From Pilatotrama ljubarskyi (lineage: Eukaryota; Basidiomycota; Agaricomycetes; Polyporales; Polyporaceae): a DNA stretch of 64,000 nucleotides. Below the pieces are notes generated by a model. The model was not told where the DNA came from. It was given only the letters and a program-made list of their open reading frames with translations, and did not search any database. A program made the position numbers and the translations under genes. The stretch lies in the NCBI GenBank assembly GCA_022385805.1, contig MU277716.1, positions 62,001 through 126,000 on the forward strand. Direction: 5' to 3'. The first letter of the stretch is position 1. The number at the start of each line of letters is the position of its first letter. Of this stretch, positions 55,134-64,000 are shown in pieces.

Positions 55134-57536
55134 ATGAACACTCCTGCTAGTGCGCCGACGCATCGCGCTGTCGCCCCGATGGATCCAAATTGGGCGATCA
55201 GCGCGCGCAGGAACGAGGAGTACCCAAGACAGCTGTGGTGGCTCATCGCGAGCTTCGTCTTGCTGGTCTCGCTCTGCCAATTCCTCTCTTGGGCCGCCTC
55301 GAAATGCTCGTGGCGCGGTGCCTGCACGCCAAAAGACGATGCGGATCTCGAGGCCAAGAGCTCCTCCCCTACCAGCCGGTTCTCCGGGCGCCGCCTTCCA
55401 GTGGCTATCATCAATGCCTATCGGGTGATTGCCTTCCGCTATACGCTCGAGATCGGGCGGTCCTACACGCTCAACGTCGCGGAGGTATTCGTCACCTGCG
55501 CCTACATCGTCGCCATCTTCACCTGGGAGTTCGTCAACAGTACCTAGGTTCTTTCCTTCAGTATCGCGCTCCCGAGCTGACGGTCCTACCCGTAGCGACG
55601 ACGGTGGCTGGGCATAAGCTGGACGTCATCTATTGGGGAGGGAGAGCTGGTGCGATTGGTGCCAGCCAATTTCCGTTGATCACCGTGCTCGGAACCAAGA
55701 ACAACGCTCTGGCATGTGAGTCGTTCCCTTGTACGGCGTCTGGGACCTTTATATTGAATCTTGGGACAGGTGTCACCGGGATAAGCTACGACAAGGTTAG
55801 TCCTGTCTACGGAATGCGCCACACTTTGTTAAACGCAACGGTACCGTAGCTGAACTACGTGCACCGGATGACCGCGCGCGTCGTCTTCGTCCTGCTCTGG
55901 GTTCACGGTGGTTCGAAGGCGAGTAGCGGTTCCTTTCCCATCTTATAACCATAGCTTGCTAACTCCGCGTGCCCGCTTCAGATTGCCTAGTAAGCCTTTT
56001 CCAACAGTCCCTGTCTGCGTAAGGAGTTCAGCGCTTACCTCGCCCGCAGTCTTCTCCCGGCAGCCTACGACGAGTGGTTCATCCGCGTCGGCTTGACGGC
56101 CCTCGTCGCGTTCACCATCCTGATCCTCGTCTCCCTGCGGCCGATCCGGTCGCAAGTCTACGAGATTTACTACTTCACGCACTTCCTCACAGTCCTGTGT
56201 GTGTCATTTCTCTCTCAAACACTCCGTTTTGCGTACTGAACTTCCTCCGCAGGATCATGCTCATCGGCGCATACTTCCACACCTCCGAAGTCCGCGCCTC
56301 CTCCTACATCTGGCCCTGCTTCCTCATCTGGGGGCTCGACCGCCTCCTCCGCCTCGCGCGGCTCCTCGTATTCAACCGCCTCTACTTCACCGCCCTCTTC
56401 TCCCGGGCCCACAGAGCGCAGTCGGGGGAGCTCGACGCGTCCGTCGAGCTCCTCTCGCCCCACTGCGTGCGCCTGCACCTGAAGAGGCCGCCGCATTTCC
56501 GCTGGAGCCCGGGGCAGACGGCGTTCCTCACCGTGCCGGGCGTGTCGGGCTTCCCGCTGGAGGCGCACCCGTTCACGATCGCGAGCGTCGACGCGCGGTA
56601 CGACCTGCAGGACTTGAAGACCGCAGGCTTGCCGGATGCGGAGAAGTCGTCTACGCGAGAGGGCGCGGCGCCGTTCTGGCAGGAATTGGTGTTCCTGATC
56701 AACGTGAGAGAGGGGTTCACGCGGAAGTTGATAGAGGTCGCGGGGAGGGGTGAGAGGGTGAAGGTGCTCGTGGACGGGCCGTATGGGTTCTCGCCGAACT
56801 TGGATGGAGACGATACGGTCGTGCTCGTTGCTGGTGAGCCGCTCGTCATGGTACTTTCTGGGCATGGGAGCTGAGGCGCGGTGGGTGCAGGTGGTTCTGG
56901 GGTGTCGTTCACGCTGTCAACCTTCCTGGGTGTATTGAGCCATATCCAGGGGCAAGAGCAAGTGCCGGAAGGTCGTGTTCATCTGGACCATCCGCGAAGC
57001 TAGTGAGCCGTCCATCAGTTCCGGTAGTCCTTCAACGACTAGCATCTGATCGCCGTCCAGGTCACATCGAGTGGATCTCCAAGGCGCTCTCCAAAGCACT
57101 CCAGCTCGCACCCTCCAAAGTTGAGATCTTCATCCGGATATTCGTCACCTCCGGCTCGGGATCCGGAGCGCCTCTCGCGCAGGGTCGTTCTTGGAACGAA
57201 GACGACTCGATCCACTCGTCGAACGATACTGCAGTTGGGAAGAGCAGGCCGCCCTCCCTCCTCAACCTCTCCACTGTCCAGGTTACGCAGGGGCGCCCTG
57301 ACCTCGGTTCGCTGCTCCGGGAGGAAGTGGAGACGAATACGGGTAGGCTGTCTGTTACGGGTGAGTTGCGCAACATTTCTATGTCTACCGTATGGTCAAT
57401 TGAATCTCGCACCCTAGTATGCGGCTCTCAGGGCATAGCACGGGCGTGTCGTGCTGCTCTTCGAATCCCGATGAGTGCGACGCTGAAGGGCGGGCCGAGT
57501 GTTGTGCTGCATGTAGAATCCTTTGGTTACGCTTAG
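55134..57536 (+). pseudogene. Ferric reductase copy 2, apparently broken by a 2-nt loss near 56950
   Basis: Paralogue of copy 1 with the same exon plan: QLWWLIASFVLLVSLCQFLS, haem pairs HRMTARVVFVLLWVH and HFLTVLIMLIGAYFH, FAD motif AHPFTIAS after RWSPGQTAFLTVP, and NADPH start GGSGVSFTLSTFLG. At 56941-56960 copy 1 reads CACATTCAAAAGGGCAAG whereas copy 2 reads CATATCCAGGGGCAAG; the missing two bases shift the frame and reach TAG at 56999-57001. Beyond it, the old frame continues without stops (HIEWISKALSKALQLAPS, RGL-type NADPH region, VCGSQGIARACRAA) to LHVESFGYA and TAG 57536. As read, it would lack the distal NADPH domain. A sequencing or assembly indel is a real alternative. Confidence 0.62.
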
Positions 57537-58592
57537 ACGTTGCGATAGATGCGTATGGTCTAGTAGAGCTTGTATCAGTAGCTACTGTCCTCAGCACGGA
57601 GGCGATACATACGGTAGAAGAATAGGCGGCTTCGTTCGCGCGTCTAGTGTTGGAGCTGTGAGAGCCTCACGATGAAAAAGTCGAGACGAGTTTTTATATC
57701 TGTGCAGCGCGCCTGTTCCTCTCTTCATCCTATTTCCCGACTCTGTCTCCGAGGGTGTAGTGGACACAAGGTGACGACGAATTGTGGGACGCGTCTGGCG
57801 CGTCGCGTCTCGATCACGTGGTCGTGTCCTTCTGGTTCCCACGGGAGGAGCCGACGGTGGGCACAGCTGACCTGCTCCATTCAGTCCATCGTCGTCATTT
57901 TCCTGGTCTTGCGACCAACACAGCACAAGCACATTTCTCTCGGCCGGGCCCTCGCCGTCTCTCCTCCGAGTCTCTCTGCCAATGCAGGAAACACCATCGA
58001 CGCGATAGGCCCGCAGACGCGTCGAGGAGCGGTTCCGAGGCACGACCGACGGCCCACAACGCCCAGCGAGAACGTTCACGCTCACCCAGCGCAGTGAGAG
58101 GAGAACCCCGCCCGGGCGGCGCGCCGTGGGGAAACCGCAAACGGTACGCGATCGAAGCACAGGACTCTCCTCGGCCGGTCCACCTTCCGCAACCGTCAGC
58201 TGACGGCCCGCGCACGAGCCCCTGAGGCCTTCCGTCCATCCGTACCCCGCCCCTGCCTCCCTCCCCGCTCTCCTCCCTCGTTCTCTCACCCATCGGTCCA
58301 GATCGGCTTTGCGCTGCGTTCGCATCCGGCTGCTCCCCTAAATACCCCCGGATATTCCCCTGCTTCGCACACACGTACGTGGCTTGCCTCCTCGCAACAT
58401 CTCCTGCGTCTCGCCCGCCCCCCCGCATCGCTCGTACGACCTACCAGGCGCTGATCGTACGCGCGTAGACATCGACTTCACTCTGCTCGAAGTAGCCGCG
58501 CGCGCATATAGACGATACAGGTCGACCAGATACCTCCTCCGATCTCCATCACCATCTAGACAGGATACCCTCCCAGTGACCTGCCTGCCTAG
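57537..58592. other. 1-kb upstream region of the mitochondrial carrier
   Basis: A CACGTG E-box lies at 57815-57820 and the last 350 nt are pyrimidine-rich leader. Long minus-strand frames here (such as 57591-58325) have no recognisable family and look like by-products of GC-rich sequence. Confidence 0.5.
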
Positions 58593-60031
58593 ATGTCGAA
58601 AGCGATAGACCAGGCTGCCTCAGCCCTCCCCGAGAGCGCCGTAGAGAGGGCTCCGGCAGCTGCCCCAGTCAAGAAGAAGAAGCCGTACCCGTTCTGGCTC
58701 GGAGGTGCGTCTCGCAGGATTCACCAGCGTAGCCATGCTCATTTACAGTCACGTCTCGTACCAGGTGTCGCTGCGACCATCGCCGCGTCCATCACCCAGT
58801 AAGTCTCCTCCCGTCCTCATCTTGTCTCGCCCGAGGGTGAAGGTATGCAAGCGGGTGCTCACGACCAACTCCTACCTTCTAGCCCGCTCGACCTGACAAA
58901 GGTCCGGCTGCAAGCCACCGGCGACAAGCGCATGATCGACTCGATCCGCAAGACCGTCCGCTCGCGCGGCGTCCTCGGCCTCTTCGACGGCATCTCAGGG
59001 ACGTGGCTCCGCCAAATGACCTACTCCATCTGCCGGTTCTGGGCGTACGACGAGAGCAAGAAACTCATCGGGGCTAGTGCGTCTTGTTCTTGTGTTTTCG
59101 CGTGTACGGGGGAAGTGAGGGCTGATGGTGTGCGCTGGACGTAGATGAGAAGAGCCCGGCGTGGAAGCTCGCGCTCGCGGGCAGTATGGGTGAGCAGCTG
59201 CGTGCACCTGGGGGGTAGGAAAGAGAGAGCTTATGCAGTATCCAGCCGGTGGTATCGCGGGCTTCGTCGGCAACCCTGGAGGTATAAGACTGAGTTCATT
59301 CCCAATGCGAATGAATGCTAACTTTTAACGCGCGATGCAGAAATCATCATGGTCCGGATGCAGGGCGACTACGCCAAGCCGCCCGAGAAGCGGCTCAATT
59401 ATAAGAACTGTTTGGACGGCTTGTACCGCGTACGTTCCAGGCGCTCTCTCTCCCGCGTCCTGCTCATCGATTGACGCGCGCGGTGTAGATGATCCGCGAG
59501 GAGGGGTGGTCTTCTCTGGGACGCGGGGTGGGCCCTAACGTGTTCCGTGCGGTGCTGATGAACGCGAGTCAACTCGCTTCGTGAGTTCTCCTTCGCCTCT
59601 CCAGGCCCTTCGGAGGCTGAGAAACACGCGATAGGTATGATTTTTTCAAGGCGGAGCTGCTGAAGACGAAGTACTTCGACGACAACATCTACTGCCACAC
59701 CGTCGCGAGTTTCGCAGCGGGCACGGTCGCGACGACCGTCTGCTCGCCGGCGGACGTCCTCAAGGTACGCCTGCCCTCTTTTCTCTCCTCGCTCCCCTCT
59801 CTTCTCCCGCGCTAACACACCCTCACGCAGAGCCGCATCATGAGCGCCGCGGGAACGGAGGGCAAGTCCGCGCTGGCGATGATCAGGACGTCGATGCGCA
59901 ACGAGGGCGCGATGTTCATGTTCAAGGGCTGGGTGCCGGCCTGGATGCGGCTGCAGCCGACGACGATGCTCATCTTCATCACGCTCGAGCAGCTCAAGCG
60001 CGTCGTCGACTGGACGCGCGGGGACCTCTGA
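58593..60031 (+). CDS. Mitochondrial carrier, dicarboxylate carrier (DIC1) type
   Basis: Inner-membrane carrier of the SLC25 family, most like dicarboxylate/phosphate exchangers. It begins MSKAIDQAASALPESA with a charged leader and YPFWLGG. Three repeats show carrier signatures: PLDLTKVRLQATGDKR (P-x-D-x-x-K/R) in repeat 1, NPGEIIMVRMQGDYAKP in repeat 2 (Asp replaced by Glu) and SPADVLKSRIM in repeat 3. Linking blocks are GLFDGISGTWLRQMTYSICR, GWSSLGRGVGPNVFRAVLMN and MFKGWVPAWMRLQPTTMLIF. It ends RRVVDWTRGDL-like sequence at TGA 60031. Seven or so exons. About 310 aa, normal for the family. Substrate inferred from repeat motifs. Confidence 0.85.
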
Positions 60032-61174
60032 GGCTCCCCCCGCTCCCGGGAATGCACATCGATAGAGCGTGCTCTGAATCCCTGCGTCTTCCATCTTCCA
60101 TCCTGCATCTCCGCCTTGCGCTCTCCGCCCTGCGCTCCCACGCGCGCCCTGCCGCATTCAACCGCACCCCTTCCAGCGGTTCATTTCGCCGAGGAGGGGC
60201 CCGCCTATCGCCCAGATGTTGTACGTTGCCCGCTGTACCTTCCCACGTCTCTCACATGTGTGTACTACTTCCTGCTTCTCACCGCTCCGCGAGGGGGTCT
60301 CCTCGCGGCTGTATACCATCTCATTGTACAGTTGTCGTCGTACGAAGAACTGCGGGAGCGAAGGCCGACTTATCTGCTATCGCGTGGGAGGGGCGCGCGA
60401 TGTCTGCGCCGGGCTTCTTCTGCAGCTCTGCTTTTTTTGAGCGGGATGTAGTGTCGGGGGTGCCTCGTAGATGTTCTCCCGGTTTTGCCCTGCAGGTTTG
60501 CTGGGAGATTTGGGGAAATCGCGGCCCGGGGCCTCCTGTGATCTGCGGTTTGGTGTCCGTCGACGCGGTTGCACCCGACCGTCTGCTGCAGGTGCTATGG
60601 CACATACCGCGCTCTCGCTGACAATCAGTTGAGCTCCTTCTGCCGGAGTGCGGCATCTCAACGCCCAACGCTCAACGGTCGGACCCTGTCCAAGACCACG
60701 CAGAATGTGCGCACTGGCAGGACGTGCTCCTCGCCGGTGCCCGCCAAGTCGCGCTAAGGGGCAGAGGCGCAGCGGGTGGCCCTGGGACGCGGCGGCCCAG
60801 ACTGCAACGCGCAGGTCGGGATTGGAGCGCGATCGCGCGCCGGGCGCTTCCCCCGCCCGCGGGGCACCCCGATCGTCGCGGGCTTTCTGAGTTCTTGTGG
60901 GCCGGTCGGAGTGCGAATGATGTGCAGTGGGGAGTTACAGCGGAGATGGCGGAGTGGGAGAAGGAGGCGAGTGATCATGGAATTAGTCATGCAGCGAGGT
61001 CTCGTGGATAATGGAATTTGGACCGAGTCTGTCGAGCTGAAGCTCCCCGCATTTGCGGGCCCTGGCTGTCCATCGCACGCTCGACTCACTCCTCCGCGCT
61101 CACCTCGCCCTCTGTGCGCGCTCGGATACCTCTGCGTCTTGTCCAAGGACGTTCTATGCAGCAGCGCGCCGACA
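60032..61174. other. 1.1-kb upstream region of the zinc-cluster regulator
   Basis: No gene, TATA box or repeat recognised; open frames here are short and unrelated to known families. Confidence 0.45.
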
Positions 61175-64000
61175 ATGTCTTCTACGCCTACCGCCGATGA
61201 CCAGGGCCAGTCCTCCTCCTCCTCCAATCAGCCTCAGTCCCCCGGAGGACTGCAGCAGCAACAACAGCAGCAGGGGCAGGGGCAGTCCCCACAACAGGGC
61301 GGGTTGTCTGAGCAGAAGCCCTCCGCGTCCGCGTCGATCTTGAAGGAACGGCGGTTCAAGCTGAGCAGGTGCGTCCTCGAAGCGATCGCGAGGGCGGGAC
61401 GAATGGTCCACTGATTTGCTGCCCGTGCTCCGTACAGGGCATGCGACCGATGTCGGTGAGCGTTCGTTCGATGCGGAGGGCCCGCCTGTGGTGCTAGTTC
61501 CAGAGGCTGATGTGCTACGTGCGTGCGTGCAGGCGTCGGCGCATCAAGTGCGACGAGGGGCATCCGTGCCAGTCCTGCCTCACCTCCAACTCGGCGTGCA
61601 CGTTCGAGGAGCCGGGCAAGCGGACGCATCCGCACAAATCCAAGTGCGTACCAGATCATGCCCGAGTCGTTGCTTCGGCAGCTAGGCGTTCCGTGTGCTC
61701 AATGAACGTCCTCGATCTAGACGCGCAGCTACGCTGGAGGACCGCATGCAGCAGCTCGAGACGTTGATCCAGGCTATCCCTCCGCAGGTATTCGCAGGTG
61801 CAGGGGCTCTGGGAGCAGGTCTGCCGCAATCGCCGGTGGACCCGAGTACAAGCCCGCATGCGTCCTTCGCCTCCTCTACGCATATATTCCCTACAGCAGT
61901 ACCGCCTCCCTCTCTTACAGCCTATCCCCTGATCAATCCCTCTACTTTCTTCGGACCCATGAAACCCGGCTCGCGCAATTCGAGTCCAAGTACTGGTATG
62001 CCGTTCGGTCCACCCTCGAACAATATGGTCACAGACCAGCTCGCGGAGGAGACCTCGCGGATGTCTCTCGCCTCCTCGTACCTGTACTTCGACGACGAGG
62101 GCTACACGCGCTGGCAGGGGGAAACTTCTGGTCTCCCTATCCTCGATCTCCTGGTCGAGCGCCACGCCGTGGTCACCAAGCCAGACCCTGATCGCGGGCC
62201 CGCGCAGCAGCAACAGTGGAAGGGCGGGCACGGGCAGAACGGCGGGCAGCCGCCGCCCAACGACTGGTTCCCCGACCGCCAGCCCCGGCGCACGGAGACG
62301 AACCCGGAGCACATCTGGAAGCTCATCACGACCTTCATCGTCCCCGAACTCATGGACAGGTAAGGCCCCCTCGCTCGCCCGTCCGCCGCAGCTCTGCTCA
62401 CCAGCCCGCACTGGGCATCCGTGCACGATGCGTCGCACAGCCTCGTACAGTGCTACCTGTCGACGTCATACTACCTCATGCCCTTCCTCCATGTTCCAAG
62501 CTTTCTAGCGGTGAGTCGCCCGGGCTTCTAGCTTGTTGCCGCGGCGACACGTGATCTGATACCTTTCCCTCGTGGCCCGTTTTCCTCCGTAGGACTATGG
62601 CAATCCCCGGAAATGGGGCGAACCGGGCTTTGCTGCGTTCATCGTCGCGATATGTTGTCTGTCGTCGAGACACATCGACGACCCCCGTGTGCGGGCGGAC
62701 CCGAACGACAGTAATAGCGCGGGTACGCAGTGGTTCGACCTCTACCTGCGCCTGCGGACGTTGCCCGGCGCGGACAAGCCGACGCTGTACACCATCCAGT
62801 CTGTGCTGATCGCAGGCGTATACGCCGTCGGACTTGGGAAGCTCTCAAAGGCGTTCGCCCTGCTCGCCGAGTCCGTCACGCTCTCGATCGACGCGGGCCT
62901 GCACCGCTCCGCGGACGACTACGACCTGTTCGACCCGATCGAGGATGAGGTCCGGAAGCGCACGTTCTGGTGCGTCTACCTCTGGGACAAGCAGGCGAGC
63001 GCGCACTTCGGGCGCCCGCCGATGGTGCGCCTGCGCGACTGCGACGTCGGCGAGCCGACGATCGTCGACGACGAGTTCATCACGCGCGACGGCGTCGGGC
63101 TGCAGCCGCAGGAGACCGAGAGCCGCATGAGCGCGTTCGTCGCGTGCGTCCGCCTCTTCATCGTCCTCGAGTCCGTCATCGACGTCCCGCCCTGCCGGCC
63201 GGGCGACGGCTCGCCGTTCCTCGCGCGCGCGTCGGCCGTGTTGACGGGCTTCCGGCGGAGCCGCGAGTTGCGTGACGAGGAGGCGCTGCTGGACGACATC
63301 TCCCGCGCGATCCCGCCGCACTGGGCGCACTCGGTCGAGACGATGACGAGCAACGACGTGATCCGGGTGACGCAGGCGGAGCGGCTGCACTGCGTCGAGC
63401 AGTACGTGCGCATGCTGATCTACCGCCATCGCTTCTCGGAGATGGTCGCGGAGCGCATGCACAGCCACGTCCCGGACTCGGAGCAGAGCGAGGCGGAGAT
63501 CGAGGCGATGCGCGCGGCGCACTCGTGCGCACTGCAGATCATCTCGTCCCACTTGCACATCGCTGCCAAGGGCTTGATGACCTACTGTGAGTCGACGTAT
63601 CGTAGTCAATGACCGGAGCGGACGCTGACTGGCGCACCAGATGGCGTGCACGTCATCCATCAGCTCACGGCGGCCGGTCGCACGTTAGTCGCGATGCTGC
63701 TCAACTGCCACTCGGACTCGTTACGACCGCTCATACCGCCCGCCCTGGACGCCCTGCGCTCTTGCGTAGGGCTCCTGCGACGCTTCAGCGGTCGCTACAT
63801 CTGCGGGCAGCGGTCCGGAGACCTCATGGAGGAATTCTGCAGAAGTGAGTGTCTCACCCTGCCCCGATGCACGCGTGGAAGGTTGACGTGGGGCGTGTCC
63901 TCGCCTCGCAGTCACCCAGATACCCCTCGAGACCTCGCGCCCGCAAGAAGGCCCGAGCGCGAACAACAAGAGGCCACCGTGGGTCCGCCCCGTGCGCAAA
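61175..64000 (+). CDS. Zn(II)2Cys6 transcription factor with fungal-specific TF domain (3' end outside window)
   Basis: Nuclear regulator of the Gal4 class. It begins [17 protein letters not shown], with a poly-Gln run (61250-61280). The zinc cluster is spread over three exons: an 18-nt micro-exon gives ACDRC and the next [20 protein letters not shown] then C, a full CX2CX6CX5CX2CX6C. A coiled linker/dimer segment follows ([20 protein letters not shown]). The middle homology region (PF04082-like) includes [48 protein letters not shown] and [20 protein letters not shown]. The frame is still open at the window end after [14 protein letters not shown]. Target genes unknown; it faces away from the DIC1-type gene. 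Confidence 0.87.
61438..61455 (+). other. 18-nt micro-exon coding for the first two zinc-cluster cysteines
   Basis: After a CCGTACAG acceptor, 61438-61455 runs to a GTGAGC donor. With one split codon on each side it codes for R-ACDRC-R, bringing in Cys1 and Cys2 of the Zn2Cys6 domain. Without it, the zinc cluster would lose both. Confidence 0.72.

Noticed and set aside
57591..58325. 244-aa minus-strand frame upstream of the mitochondrial carrier
   Set aside because: Arg/Gly-rich, no motif, overlaps other equally long meaningless frames; GC-rich promoter sequence explains it.

Overview
This window is nuclear DNA of a filamentous basidiomycete, probably an Agaricomycete; no marker here fixes the genus. 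The reasons are dense protein genes on both strands, nearly every gene cut by GT-AG introns of about 47-70 nt, a pentafunctional AROM gene, an alternative NADH dehydrogenase, fungal-specific zinc-cluster and C2H2 regulators, and NDC1/PEX19/MED8 homologues of basidiomycete type. No virus, CRISPR array, rRNA or complete transposon was recognised. I joined exons by hand. Where exon lengths were summed (MFS, both peroxiredoxins, DUF300, kinase-like, ARO1, TFB5) the totals are exact multiples of three.

Layout. 0.7-19.8 kb: a cytosolic phospholipase A2-like gene, a C2H2-like protein with a coding minisatellite, an MFS drug/polyamine-type transporter, the pore-membrane nucleoporin NDC1, a basic unknown protein, two tandem AHP1/Asp f 3-type peroxiredoxins, and PEX19. 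20.2-32.3 kb: a compact housekeeping block with a DUF300/TMEM184 membrane protein, an APH/ChoK-like protein, MED8, a mitochondrial HMG-box protein, a RAX1-like RGS membrane protein, complex I NDUFA2, a possible new 54-aa protein, the tiny TFIIH subunit TFB5 in four exons, and ribose-5-phosphate isomerase. 33.6-47.2 kb: a C2H2 transcription factor with a motif-rich promoter, a secreted DUF5695-like protein, ARO1, and a divergent external-type NADH dehydrogenase. 47.2-57.5 kb: a gene-poor stretch with two tandem ferric reductase genes. 58.6 kb to the end: a mitochondrial dicarboxylate-type carrier and a Zn(II)2Cys6 regulator that runs off the window.

The most notable points are: (1) a perfect 17-bp inverted repeat upstream of the first ferric reductase carrying two opposed ATCAGATAA iron-GATA sites, with a third site further upstream; (2) a second ferric reductase copy broken by one apparent 2-nt loss but otherwise well kept; (3) micro-exons of 10, 14, 16 and 18 nt, two of them coding for catalytic or metal-binding residues; (4) a roughly ten-copy TGAGCC(T/A)C cluster before a C2H2 regulator; (5) tRNA-like relics; (6) a candidate three-exon 54-aa gene. 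I found no convincing multi-gene novel system; most of the window is core eukaryotic biology, with the ferric reductase pair as the clearest accessory locus.
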